Below are positions 16,563-25,064 of a stretch of DNA of 35,740 nucleotides, piece after piece. The position numbers and the translations under genes were made by a program. Position 1 is the first letter of the stretch, and every line of letters begins with the position of its first letter. The DNA is from Marinococcus halophilus (GTDB lineage: Bacteria; Bacillota; Bacilli; Bacillales; Marinococcaceae): the NCBI RefSeq assembly GCF_002265875.1, contig NZ_NPFA01000019.1, forward strand, positions 182 through 35,921. Direction: 5' to 3'. The notes below the pieces were generated by a model, which was not told the origin of the DNA, did not search any database, and worked only from the letters and a program-made list of their open reading frames with translations.

Positions 16563-17936
16563 ATGATGAAACCAACAGCGATGACCAAAACAAAACAACT
16601 AGAAACATTGGATAAAGACCATTACCTTCACCCTGCGAGTGTTCCGGGACAAAAACCAAAAATGATTTTTAAGGAAGGCAAAGGCATTCACGTGACGAAT
16701 ACCGACGGTGACCGATACATCGATGGTATTTCTATGCTATGGAATGTGAATCTCGGCCATGGACAAAAAGAGCTGGCTGAAGCGGCTCGGCAACAAATGG
16801 ACTCCCTCGCATTTGCTTCCTCGTTCGCGGGTTATTCAAACGAACCAGCAATTCATTTGGCCTCGACGCTTGCAGAATGGGCACCGGAGGGATTGAACGC
16901 GTCGTTTTTCACGTCCGGCGGTTCCGAGTCCAATGATACCGCTTTTAAAATCGCTCGTTTTTACTGGCAGCTGAAAGAACAGCCGCAGAAAACAAAATTT
17001 CTCGCGCTTCGACAAGGTTACCACGGCGTCACGATCGGGGCGGGGACCGCTACTGCTTTGCATGGCTTTCACCGCTTTGCTGGCACCCATATTCCAGATG
17101 TTTTGCATGCAACACCGCATTTAACGGCGTGTGAGCAGGGGGACCGCAATCACCCTCAATTCAGCGAGTCGCTCCGAGCGTTGATCGAAGCCGAGGGCGC
17201 GGACACGATTGCCGGCATTATAATTGAACCGATTCAAGGTTCTGGTGGGGTATATATGCCACCGGAAGGATATTTGCAGGCAGTACGTGATTTATGTGAC
17301 GAACAAAACGTTCTGATGATTGCGGATGAAGTGATTAATGGCTTTGGCCGGACGGGCGCAAAGTTTGCTGTCAATCACGCTAACATCGTACCGGACCTTA
17401 TGTGTCTCGCCAAAGGAATCACTAGTGGTTACGCTCAACTCGGCGCAGTCATGATTCATGATGACATCAAGACCGTTCTCGACACGTTCGGCCAGGTAAT
17501 GGCCCACGGATTTACGTACAGCGGGCATCCGAGTGCCTGCGCGGTAGCCTTGAAAAACCTTGAAATTATTGAACGGGACCGCATCATCGAACAGGTCCAA
17601 CAAATGGAACATGTCATGACCAATGGACTCCGCTACCTCGAAGAACGGCACGAAGTTGTACACCTTTCTCGCAACAAAGGTTTGATTGGGGCCTTCGAAC
17701 TGTTTCAAAGCCGTGAACGCGAGGAACGTTTCCCGGCTGAATGGAAAACAGGGCTCGACTTTGTAGACATGTGTTTTGATAAAAAATTGATCTTGCGAGC
17801 ACTCGGGGGCGCGGACGGCAAAAGCATTGTTGCTCTAGCTCCACCGCTTATCATTACGGAAACAGAAATTCAATCGATGATCGAACGACTTGACGACGCT
17901 CTATCTGTGTTTGAAACCAAATACTGCGGTACGTGA
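16563..17936 (+). CDS. Class III omega-aminotransferase (second island)
   Basis: A 457-residue PLP enzyme, first gene of the second sigma-54 operon, with AAAGGAGAG before tandem ATG codons at 16563 and 16566. It carries SGGSESNDTAF near residue 118, YHG, D255 (ADEVINGFGRTG) and Schiff-base lysine K284 (LAKGITSGY). DKDHYLHP near residue 17 and IDGISMLWNVNLGHG place it with omega-transaminases. It is most like the aminotransferase at 7017, so a diamine or a mono-protected diamine is a plausible substrate; GABA, beta-alanine or 5-aminovalerate are alternatives because only one ALDH, of SSADH type, accompanies it. Its codons look richer in CG-containing triplets than those of the first island, suggesting separate acquisition. 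Confidence 0.89.
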   Translation: MMKPTAMTKTKQLETLDKDHYLHPASVPGQKPKMIFKEGKGIHVTNTDGDRYIDGISMLWNVNLGHGQKELAEAARQQMDSLAFASSFAGYSNEPAIHLASTLAEWAPEGLNASFFTSGGSESNDTAFKIARFYWQLKEQPQKTKFLALRQGYHGVTIGAGTATALHGFHRFAGTHIPDVLHATPHLTACEQGDRNHPQFSESLRALIEAEGADTIAGIIIEPIQGSGGVYMPPEGYLQAVRDLCDEQNVLMIADEVINGFGRTGAKFAVNHANIVPDLMCLAKGITSGYAQLGAVMIHDDIKTVLDTFGQVMAHGFTYSGHPSACAVALKNLEIIERDRIIEQVQQMEHVMTNGLRYLEERHEVVHLSRNKGLIGAFELFQSREREERFPAEWKTGLDFVDMCFDKKLILRALGGADGKSIVALAPPLIITETEIQSMIERLDDALSVFETKYCGT

Positions 17937-17983
17937 GCGCACGAAGTTAACCGCAAATCTTAGTAACAGAAACAGGGGTAATC

Positions 17984-19090
17984 ATGAAAAAATTAGAGTT
18001 AACAGGAAATGCAAAAGCAATTGGGTACAAGCACGGCCAAGAAGGAAAAGACCAGGTCCTGAAAAGCCTCGAAACGTATGAACGTCTTTTTCACGGCTAT
18101 CAGCAGATCGACTGGTCCACGGTGAAAGAGCGGGCAAAAATTCATATTCCTGCAATTGAACGTTATGACGAGACAATGCTCACTGAAATGCAAGGCATCG
18201 CAGCGGGAGCTGGGGTTGATTTTGAAGACATTTTAGCGCTCAACGCCCGTAGTGAAATTGCTCTTACCGGCCAATCGCACACCAGTTTCGCCGATGGTTG
18301 CACAAGCATCGGCATGGCGCCTCCGTATACGGAGCATACCATTATCGGTCAAAACTGGGACTGGAAAGGAGAGCAACGGGACAGTCTGCTTCAGCTCCAT
18401 ATCGAGCAACACGGCCGTCCAACGATTGCAATGGTCACTGAAGGCGGCATCATTGGCAAAATTGGCATGAACAGCAGCTCGGTTGCCGTTGGTTTAAACG
18501 CGTTAATCACCGACCGTAAAACCGACGGCGTTCCGATCCATCTTGGGCTACGAGCTGTATTGAACGCTTCTTCTCTTTCCGAATCGCTCGCTGCAGTACA
18601 AGAAGGGCAGCTTGCCTCATCGGCAAATTTTCTTATTGGTGCGAGCGAAGGAACTAGCACGGGCATGGCTCTGCAAGTCGAAGTATCGCCGTACGGTGCT
18701 TTTATCACAAACGAAGACGCATCGATCGGTGTGCACACAAACCATCTTTGCGCCGAACATCTGAAAATACATGTGAATGACCACAATAACTTCCGTCTAA
18801 GCGATTCGGAAATACGAAAACGACGAGCTGAACAGTTGATCCGAACGGCCCAAAGGCAGGGGACCCCCCTCACTGAAGAAACCATGAAAGATTGGTTACA
18901 GGATACGTTCAACGCTCCGAACGCTATTAATCATTACGTCAATTTAAATGCGCCAACCCATCGACAAATGGAAACCGTTTTTTCCATCGTGATGAACGTG
19001 ACAAAGCAGCGCTTGCACATCTGTGACGGGATGCCAATCGAAAAGCCTTACGAAGAGTATGGTGTCACTGTCAAAGAGGAGGTCGAATAA
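17984..19090 (+). CDS. C45-family Ntn-hydrolase (acyl-CoA:6-APA acyltransferase-like amidase)
   Basis: A 368-residue protein of the C45 peptidase/penicillin acyltransferase family. These enzymes self-cleave before a Cys that becomes the N-terminal nucleophile; here the site is D104-G105 | C106-T107-S108. IGQNWDWKG near residue 124, GMNSSSVAVGLNAL and TNHL are typical further motifs. The family hydrolyses or transfers acyl groups on amides; a characterised animal relative, Drosophila Tan, frees beta-alanine from an amine conjugate. There is no signal peptide, so it should be cytosolic. It is inserted between an aminotransferase and a dehydrogenase, so it probably removes an acyl group from an amine intermediate or releases an omega-amino acid. 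Its stop codon abuts the next start, implying translational coupling. The precise substrate is unknown. Confidence 0.85.
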   Translation: MKKLELTGNAKAIGYKHGQEGKDQVLKSLETYERLFHGYQQIDWSTVKERAKIHIPAIERYDETMLTEMQGIAAGAGVDFEDILALNARSEIALTGQSHTSFADGCTSIGMAPPYTEHTIIGQNWDWKGEQRDSLLQLHIEQHGRPTIAMVTEGGIIGKIGMNSSSVAVGLNALITDRKTDGVPIHLGLRAVLNASSLSESLAAVQEGQLASSANFLIGASEGTSTGMALQVEVSPYGAFITNEDASIGVHTNHLCAEHLKIHVNDHNNFRLSDSEIRKRRAEQLIRTAQRQGTPLTEETMKDWLQDTFNAPNAINHYVNLNAPTHRQMETVFSIVMNVTKQRLHICDGMPIEKPYEEYGVTVKEEVE

Positions 19091-20518
19091 ATGCTCTATA
19101 TTAACGGTACTTGGCAATCCACCGAACAAGAAACAAAAGTTTATAATCCAGCAGACGGTACAGAAGTTGGAAAAGCCGCTTATGGTGGGGAAACAGAAAC
19201 CGAGCAGGCGATCACTGCCGCTCATGAAGCATTTGGTCATTGGAGGCAAACGACCGGTAATGAGCGTTCTCGTTGCCTCCGTGCGCTTGCTGAAGCACTA
19301 CGAACCGACAGGCGAGAAATCGCAATAACAGCTACGAAAGAGATGGGAAAACCGCTTGGTGAAGCAGAGCGGGAAGTGGACATATCCATCGATTATCTCG
19401 AGTGGTATGCCGAAGAAGCGAAACGCGTGTATGGGGAGGTCCTGCCGTCGTCGGATCCCTCGAAGCAACTCCTTGTTCTTCGTCAACCGATAGGGGTAAC
19501 AGCTGCAATCACGCCCTGGAATTTCCCGATCTCGATGATCATCCGTAAACTTGCACCTGCTATCGCTGCTGGCTGTACCATGCTCATTAAACCCGCACCT
19601 TCAACACCACTCACTGCGATCCGATTATTTACTTGCATCGATCGTTCGGGCTTTCCTCCCGGCGCTTTAAATCTTTTACATGGAGATGCAGAAGCTATTG
19701 GTGGCACGATGACTTCCAATGCCCTCGTCAAGAAAATTACTTTTACCGGTTCTACTGCTGTTGGTAAACAACTTATCCGCCAATCTGCCGAGCACGTGCA
19801 GAAAGTGTCGATGGAGTTGGGCGGTCATGCGCCATTCATCATTTTTGATGACGCTGACCTTGATGAAGCAGTAGCAGCCGTTGTCGCTTCGAAATTTAGA
19901 AATACCGGGCAAACATGTATCAGCACGAACCGTATTTATGTGCACGAAGAGGTAGTAGAAGTGTTTTCGAAAAAATTAGCCGCAGCTGTAGAATCAATTA
20001 CTGTCGGAAATGGTATGGAAGAGGGCATTGATATGGGCCCTCTCATCAGCCAAGAGGCGCTCGACAAAGTGGCACAACAAGTAAAAGAGGCATCGAAGCA
20101 AGGCGCCGTCATCACGCAGGGCGGGCATACTATGCTTAACCGCAAAGGGTACTTTTACCAACCAACTGTGTTGACTGGGGTAACCGAAACGATGACCATC
20201 GCGCAGGAAGAAACGTTTGGCCCAGTAGCACCAATTTTTGTATTTACTACGGAACAAGAAGTAATCGAGCAGGCAAATGACACTCCGTATGGATTAGCTA
20301 GTTACTGTTTTACAAAAAACATGGATCGCTCGCTTCGAATGATGTATCAGCTTGATTACGGTATGGTCGGGATGAATGACGCCGCCTTTGTCGTACCGCA
20401 GGCTCCTTTCGGAGGCGTCAAGCAAAGCGGTATTGGCCGTGAAGGAGGCACGTCTGGTCTGCATGAATATCTTGAAGAAAAATATGTATCTATGCGGGCA
20501 GCATCTACCTTACTATAA
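19091..20518 (+). CDS. SSADH-like NAD(P)-dependent aldehyde dehydrogenase (second island)
   Basis: A 475-residue ALDH with a full-length N-terminus (YINGTW), N144 (PWNFP), E242 ([10 protein letters not shown]) and nucleophile C276 (GQTCISTNR). It belongs to the same GabD-type subfamily as the gene at 11293 but is well diverged. The ATG directly follows the TAA of the C45 gene, and the ribosome site GAGGAGG lies within that gene's end. Likely substrates are succinate or glutarate semialdehyde, or an acylamino aldehyde produced by the operon's aminotransferase. GabD-type enzymes prefer a carboxylated aldehyde, which argues mildly for an omega-amino acid as the aminotransferase substrate. Confidence 0.9.
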   Translation: MLYINGTWQSTEQETKVYNPADGTEVGKAAYGGETETEQAITAAHEAFGHWRQTTGNERSRCLRALAEALRTDRREIAITATKEMGKPLGEAEREVDISIDYLEWYAEEAKRVYGEVLPSSDPSKQLLVLRQPIGVTAAITPWNFPISMIIRKLAPAIAAGCTMLIKPAPSTPLTAIRLFTCIDRSGFPPGALNLLHGDAEAIGGTMTSNALVKKITFTGSTAVGKQLIRQSAEHVQKVSMELGGHAPFIIFDDADLDEAVAAVVASKFRNTGQTCISTNRIYVHEEVVEVFSKKLAAAVESITVGNGMEEGIDMGPLISQEALDKVAQQVKEASKQGAVITQGGHTMLNRKGYFYQPTVLTGVTETMTIAQEETFGPVAPIFVFTTEQEVIEQANDTPYGLASYCFTKNMDRSLRMMYQLDYGMVGMNDAAFVVPQAPFGGVKQSGIGREGGTSGLHEYLEEKYVSMRAASTLL

Positions 20519-20534
20519 GCCAAGAAGGAGAGAT

Positions 20535-21185
20535 ATGATGGAGACGCAGAACGAAAAAATCGGACAGAATGTTACCATTCGCCCCGTCCACCATGAAGAC
20601 ATTCCAGCTATTCATGAAATTGCCGTCCTTGGGTTTGGGAAAAACATTGCGTTCCACCCCGAGCACTATGAAAGCCAAATAGAGCAGTTTCCCGATGGTC
20701 AACGCTGTGTGGAATATAATGATCGCATCGTTGGCGCATCCGGAAGCCTATTGGTACACGCCCAACAGTTTCAAGATGATCACCAACTAAGCGGTATCTG
20801 CGATAACGGCTATATCCGTAATCACGATCCCACCGGCTTACACTTATATGGAATTGAAGTCGTTGTTCACCCGGATTACCGACATTTGAAAATTGGCCAA
20901 AAGCTTTATGACGAACGGAAACGACTCACCCGCAAATTAAACGTTCAAAGCATCGTGATTGGGGGTCGAATGCCCTATTATCACAAATATCAAAACGAGC
21001 TGACCCCTGACCAGTATGCGACCAAAGTGATCAACCGCGAGCTTTATGATCCGGTGATGACATTTCAACTCAAAAGCGGATTTGTTTTTCGACGGATTTT
21101 AACCAATTATATTCCCGAAGATCAAGCGTCCGGAACGAATGCGGCGTTAATGGAGTGGGAGAACAAAGCCTATACGAAGGTTTAA
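20535..21185 (+). CDS. GNAT-family N-acyltransferase (YhcX N-terminal-domain type)
   Basis: 216 residues from the first of two tandem ATG codons, behind AAGGAGAG. The sequence matches the GNAT half of Bacillus YhcX-type proteins as I recall them: DNGYIRNHDPTGLHLYGIEV, then VHPDYRHLKIGQKLYDERK as the acetyl-CoA-binding region, then IVIGGRMPYYHKY. In YhcX that domain is fused to a C-terminal carbon-nitrogen (nitrilase) hydrolase; here the hydrolase half is absent and the protein ends after LMEWENKAY. It lies 16 bases after the dehydrogenase in an operon with an unrelated amidase (C45). Inference: it acylates an amine substrate or intermediate that the C45 enzyme later deacylates. The substrate is not known. 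Confidence 0.85.
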   Translation: MMETQNEKIGQNVTIRPVHHEDIPAIHEIAVLGFGKNIAFHPEHYESQIEQFPDGQRCVEYNDRIVGASGSLLVHAQQFQDDHQLSGICDNGYIRNHDPTGLHLYGIEVVVHPDYRHLKIGQKLYDERKRLTRKLNVQSIVIGGRMPYYHKYQNELTPDQYATKVINRELYDPVMTFQLKSGFVFRRILTNYIPEDQASGTNAALMEWENKAYTKV

Positions 21186-21204
21186 ATCTGAAGGGAGCAG
21201 GATA

Positions 21205-22668
21205 ATGAAGGAGCAACGGCAGGAACCCAAAAAACCGACCTTACTGCATGCTTTGATTCCGATCCTATTTATGATCGCGGCTTTGTTTATTGGTATCGCC
21301 CGCTATGGAGCAGACCCGCATATCCCCTTGTTTTTGAGCAGCTTCGTCGCTGCCATCGTAGCCCTCAGTCTCGGTTATAAATGGAAAACCCTCGAAGAAG
21401 GAATGATTCGCGGCATTTCCCTTGCCCTCCAAGCGGTGATCATTCTCGTCATCATTGGGACCATTATCGGTTCCTGGCTCGCGGGTGGCATCGTGCCGAC
21501 CATGATTTTTTATGGACTCGATATTTTGTCACCAACTTATTTTTTGTTTGCCGCCTGCATGATTTCCTGCCTTGTGGCTGTTGCTTCCGGTAATGCCTGG
21601 ACAGCGGCCGGCACCATCGGCATCGCGTTAATGGGGATCGGCGAAGGGCTTGGCGTCAATATTGCGATGGTTGCAGGCGCGGTGATTTCCGGCATCTACT
21701 TTGGCGATAAAGTTTCACCTCTCTCGGAAACAACCAACCTCGCTCCGGGCGTTGCCGGGGCCGAACTGTTTGAGCACATCAAGCACATGTTGTTTACGAC
21801 CGTGCCCGCGCTCGTCATTGCCCTGAGCATTTACTTAGTGATGGGATTCTGGGTGAGCGGCGACGGTAACAGTATTTCCCAAGTCGCACAGTTGCAGAAC
21901 AACCTCAATCAGCAGTTTCTTATCACGCCGTGGCTGCTGATTGTGCCTGGCATTATCATCGCAATGATGATCATGAAAATACCTGCGATCCCAGCACTGT
22001 CGATCGGGTCTTTAATGGGGATATTCTGTTCGATTGTCGTACAGGGCGTACCGGTGGGAGACAGTATCGCCGCCTTATTTTACGGATACAGCGCCGACAC
22101 GAGCAATGAAATCTTGAATAACCTGCTTAACAACGGCGGCATCGAAGCAATGATGTATACCGTTTCGCTCCTTGTCATCGCGCTCAGTTTTGGCGGTATT
22201 CTAGAAATCGCTGGCTTCTTCACCGTCATTGTCGAAAGTTTGATGAAACTCGCCAAGTCGACAGGCAGTTTGATCTCCACGACCGTTATGACGTCCGTTA
22301 CGGCCAATGTGGTCGGGTGTGAGCAATATCTGTCCATCATTATTCCCGCCCGTATGTATGCCGGGGAATACAAGAAACGGCGGTTAAAAATGAAGAATCT
22401 ATCGCGGACGGTTGAAGATGCCGGCACGATGACGTCGCCACTTGTACCGTGGAACACGTGTGGTGCCTTCATGTTCGCTACGCTCGGCGTCAGCGCGTTT
22501 ACCTACGCACCGTATGCATTTCTCCCTTTATTAAGCCCACTTATGGCGATTCTTTACGGCTATACCGGCTTCACCATTGAATACGAAGATGATTTAGGAG
22601 CGGAAACTGACCTGGGTACGGAAGCTAAGAGTGAAAAACCACCAAAGAAGCAAAAAGATGTACTGTAA
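21205..22668 (+). CDS. NhaC-family Na+/H+ antiporter-like transporter
   Basis: A 487-residue polytopic membrane protein with about 11-12 hydrophobic segments and the NhaC signature GDKVSPLSETTNLAPG near residue 170. A second conserved stretch, VVGCEQYLSIIIPARMY, lies near residue 372, and the C-terminus is a charged cytosolic tail. The family includes sodium-proton antiporters and exchangers for organic solutes such as malate/lactate (MleN). In an amine catabolic operon it is more likely to import or exchange the amine or amino acid, perhaps sodium-coupled, than to serve pH homeostasis. The spacing of 19 bases on each side and a good ribosome site support co-transcription. Confidence 0.88.
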   Translation: MKEQRQEPKKPTLLHALIPILFMIAALFIGIARYGADPHIPLFLSSFVAAIVALSLGYKWKTLEEGMIRGISLALQAVIILVIIGTIIGSWLAGGIVPTMIFYGLDILSPTYFLFAACMISCLVAVASGNAWTAAGTIGIALMGIGEGLGVNIAMVAGAVISGIYFGDKVSPLSETTNLAPGVAGAELFEHIKHMLFTTVPALVIALSIYLVMGFWVSGDGNSISQVAQLQNNLNQQFLITPWLLIVPGIIIAMMIMKIPAIPALSIGSLMGIFCSIVVQGVPVGDSIAALFYGYSADTSNEILNNLLNNGGIEAMMYTVSLLVIALSFGGILEIAGFFTVIVESLMKLAKSTGSLISTTVMTSVTANVVGCEQYLSIIIPARMYAGEYKKRRLKMKNLSRTVEDAGTMTSPLVPWNTCGAFMFATLGVSAFTYAPYAFLPLLSPLMAILYGYTGFTIEYEDDLGAETDLGTEAKSEKPPKKQKDVL

Positions 22669-22689
22669 CCAAGAACAGGAGGGAAAATG

Positions 22690-23790
22690 ATGATTATAGG
22701 CGTACCAAAAGAAGTGAAACAAGGGGAAAACCGCGTGGCACTCAGTCCGACGAGTGTTGCGGTATTAACAAAAAAAGGCTTCGACGTTCTGCTCGAAAGC
22801 GGAGCAGGAGAAGGGAGCGGTTTTATTGACCGCGAATACGAAGGGGCCGGTGCCTCCCTCTCGACAAGGGCTGCGGAGGTCTGGAATCAGGCAGATATGA
22901 TTGTCAAGGTCAAAGAGCCGCAGCCGGCAGAATACGATTATTTCCGGCCAGGGCTCGTATTGTTCACCTACTTGCACCTGGCGGCGGAGCCTGCACTGGC
23001 CAAAGCGCTAATGGAAAATCACGTCACCGCTTTTGCTTATGAGACCATCGAAGAAAATGGTACATTGCCGCTGTTGACCCCAATGAGTGAAGTGGCAGGC
23101 AAAATGGCGGCACAAATTGGCGCTCATTTGCTTGAAAAACACCAGCGAGGTCAAGGAGTCTTGCTCGGAGGCGTGCCTGGCGTGGCAAAAAGCAATGTCA
23201 CTATCATCGGCGGCGGTGTCGCTGGCACAAATGCCGCCCGCATCGCCGTCGGTTTGGGAGCCGAAGTCACCATCCTCGATCTGAACGCCAATCGACTTCG
23301 CGAACTGGATGAATTATTTGATGGAAGAGTTAAAACAGTGATGTCCAACCCGCTCACCATTGCGGAGTCCGTCAAAGAAGCTTCCCTCGTTATCGGTGCG
23401 GTACTAGTCCCTGGCGCCAAAACTCCGAAGCTTGTCACGGAGGAAATGATACAATCGATGAAGGACGGCGCTGTCGTGCTCGATGTCGCGATCGATCAGG
23501 GAGGCGTGTTCGAGACTGTCGATCGCATCACGACCCACGGGGACCCGGTTTATATCAAACACGGTGTCTTGCATTACGCCGTGGCCAACATCCCCGGGGC
23601 CGTTCCGCGCACATCGACCATGGCACTGAACAACGTGACCCTTCCATACATTGCCGCTCTTGCTGCAAAACACGAAACTCATACCTATTTAGACGATCCC
23701 CAACTTCGCCAAGGATTAAATACGTATCGAGGAAACATTACTAATAAAGAAGTAGCACAGGCATTGAACTTAAAATACGAATTAGCTTGA
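22690..23790 (+). CDS. ald: Alanine dehydrogenase (copy 2)
   Basis: A 366-residue alanine dehydrogenase. Of tandem ATG codons at 22687 and 22690, the second gives better spacing from GGAGGG and puts H96 (FTYLH) and K75 (KVKEP) at family positions. The Rossmann glycines (IIGGGVAG), VAIDQGG and [11 protein letters not shown] are all present, so it should be active. It is the last gene of the second sigma-54 operon. It differs at many positions from the copy at 373-1518, so it is not a recent duplicate. Having one ald in each amine operon suggests that each aminotransferase uses pyruvate and that alanine is deaminated locally to regenerate it. Confidence 0.95.
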   Translation: MIIGVPKEVKQGENRVALSPTSVAVLTKKGFDVLLESGAGEGSGFIDREYEGAGASLSTRAAEVWNQADMIVKVKEPQPAEYDYFRPGLVLFTYLHLAAEPALAKALMENHVTAFAYETIEENGTLPLLTPMSEVAGKMAAQIGAHLLEKHQRGQGVLLGGVPGVAKSNVTIIGGGVAGTNAARIAVGLGAEVTILDLNANRLRELDELFDGRVKTVMSNPLTIAESVKEASLVIGAVLVPGAKTPKLVTEEMIQSMKDGAVVLDVAIDQGGVFETVDRITTHGDPVYIKHGVLHYAVANIPGAVPRTSTMALNNVTLPYIAALAAKHETHTYLDDPQLRQGLNTYRGNITNKEVAQALNLKYELA

Positions 23791-23815
23791 GCGAATAGAT
23801 AATAATGAAAAATCA

Positions 23816-23862
23816 TAAACTGCCGAGTATGCCTCTATCCTAGCGCGTATCGGCAGTTTTTT
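23816..23862 (+). terminator. Terminator of the second amine operon
   Basis: The strand AAACTGCCGAGTATGC (23816-23831) pairs with GCGTATCGGCAGTTT (23845-23859) with one bulge and one wobble, followed by TTTTTT. It stands 25 bases past the ald stop codon and is a clear end of the island. The A run upstream could let it work leftward too. Confidence 0.85.
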
Positions 23863-23927
23863 CGGCGGCACTTTCTGTAGAAAGATAAAAGCATTTCTAG
23901 AAATGAATCATAAAACAATGATGTCAT

Positions 23928-24134
23928 TCATAATTCAAGCTTGATACAATGGCAGGTATCGCCTGGACGGGCGTACTGAATGGCTTCTTGTAATTGTTCA
24001 CGCTCGGTGGTTGTTGTTCCTGTTACTTTTTCGGTAAAGATCCGATGGCAGCCGGCTTCTTCCAACAGCTGCTGTTGGGAGCTGAAATCCTGGTGGAAGG
24101 TCGAAACGCGCGCATAGCCAATACGTTGGGTCAT
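23928..24134 (-). pseudogene. Truncated serine recombinase (resolvase/invertase)
   Basis: 68 residues open with MTQRIGYARVST, whose Y-A-R-V-S motif includes the catalytic serine of the resolvase/invertase family, and continue through the expected catalytic-domain sequence to ARPGDT. There the family would read on as LVVWKLDRLGRS; here the frame gives a decayed CHCIKLEL and stops. The rest of the catalytic domain and the DNA-binding domain are missing. It is read leftward, like the shorter remnant at 12776-12830, and the two bracket the second amine island. Confidence 0.85.
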
Positions 24135-24207
24135 GAGTGTCCCTCCAAAATGTCTAAAAGTCTCCTAGGTATTGTACATTTGATTGTAGACGAACTTGTA
24201 GATGGAA

Positions 24208-24241
24208 AACACCCCGTTTTTGACGATAAAAACGGGGTGTT
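24208..24241. terminator. Strong 14-base hairpin upstream of the recombinase remnant
   Basis: AACACCCCGTTTTT (24208-24221) and AAAAACGGGGTGTT (24228-24241) form a perfect stem with a 6-base loop. The stem carries runs of T and A on either side, so it can act as a bidirectional terminator. It lies 74 bases before the recombinase start codon and could belong to the lost mobile element. Confidence 0.7.
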
Positions 24242-24332
24242 TAGGTTGCTGTCCAAAAGTTAAAACTTTCAGACATTGGTTTTTTAGTACCAAAGATAAA
24301 AAGCCTTTTATTTTTAACTATGTATATAATGG

Positions 24333-24367
24333 CCATCCCCTAAGAAAACAACCTCGGAGGGGGATGG
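24333..24367 (-). terminator. Inverted repeat after hrtA, possible terminator
   Basis: CCATCCCC (24333-24340) and GGGGATGG (24360-24367) are perfect arms, extended by one T/A pair, immediately past the hrtA stop codon. No T tract follows on the minus strand, so termination may be weak; position is the main support. Confidence 0.45.
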
Positions 24368-24374
24368 ACGTTAG

Positions 24375-25064
24375 TTATGGAACGACAGAGGCCTCCACAT
24401 GATCGATTTGCCCATTGTCTAAATAGATGACTCGATCACAGTAAGCAAACAAGCGGGTGTCGTGAGTGACCATGATAGCCGCTTTATTCGATTCCTTGAC
24501 CTGGTCGCGAAGCGTTTGAACGACCTGTTCTCCGCGTTCACGGTCTAAACTAGCCGTTGGTTCATCGGCCAAAATTAACGAAGGATCATTCATCCAGGCT
24601 CTTGCAATCGCTACACGCTGCTGCTCTCCGCCAGATAAGTGCCGGGGAAAATGATGCTGCCGATGCTCGAGGCCAAGCATGTGAAGTAGTCGTTGGATTC
24701 GTTGATCCATGGTTTGCTTTGTCAGGCCCGCAAGTTTGCCAACATAGCGAAGCTGGTCCGCCGTTTTTAAATAAGGTAACAAATGAGCCGATTGAAAGAT
24801 AAATCCGATGTCCTGTAAACGAAGCTTCGTTTTTTCTTGAGAATTTAAGCGCAGAACATCTGTCTGATTAATCGACAGCGCTCCTGACGTTGGCTGAAGC
24901 AAGGCTCCTGCCATGGAAAGCAAGGTGCTTTTGCCCGATCCGGACGGGCCGGTTAAAGCCACAAACTCCTGGGGGCGCAAAGCGATATCAATGTGTTGAA
25001 CAATAGGCTGCTGATCGGCTTGAGCCTGAAATTCGATTTGTTCCATGGTTAATACATCATTCAT
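24375..25064 (-). CDS. hrtA: Heme efflux ABC transporter, ATP-binding subunit
   Basis: A 229-residue ATPase of the MacB/LolD-like group that powers HrtAB, which protects the membrane from toxic heme. Walker A is GPSGSGKS (39-46), the signature LSGGEQQR lies near residue 144, Walker B is LILADEP, followed by the His switch in MVTHDTR. It overlaps the permease gene by four bases, so translation is coupled. The hrtA assignment rests mainly on the partner permease and the HssRS genes upstream, because the ATPase alone would fit many lipoprotein or peptide exporters. Confidence 0.9.
   Translation of the reverse strand: MNDVLTMEQIEFQAQADQQPIVQHIDIALRPQEFVALTGPSGSGKSTLLSMAGALLQPTSGALSINQTDVLRLNSQEKTKLRLQDIGFIFQSAHLLPYLKTADQLRYVGKLAGLTKQTMDQRIQRLLHMLGLEHRQHHFPRHLSGGEQQRVAIARAWMNDPSLILADEPTASLDRERGEQVVQTLRDQVKESNKAAIMVTHDTRLFAYCDRVIYLDNGQIDHVEASVVP

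Noticed and set aside
23994-24263. An 89-codon rightward open frame
   Set aside because: It is the reverse of the recombinase remnant and of the 24208-24241 hairpin, whose family match on the other strand is clear.
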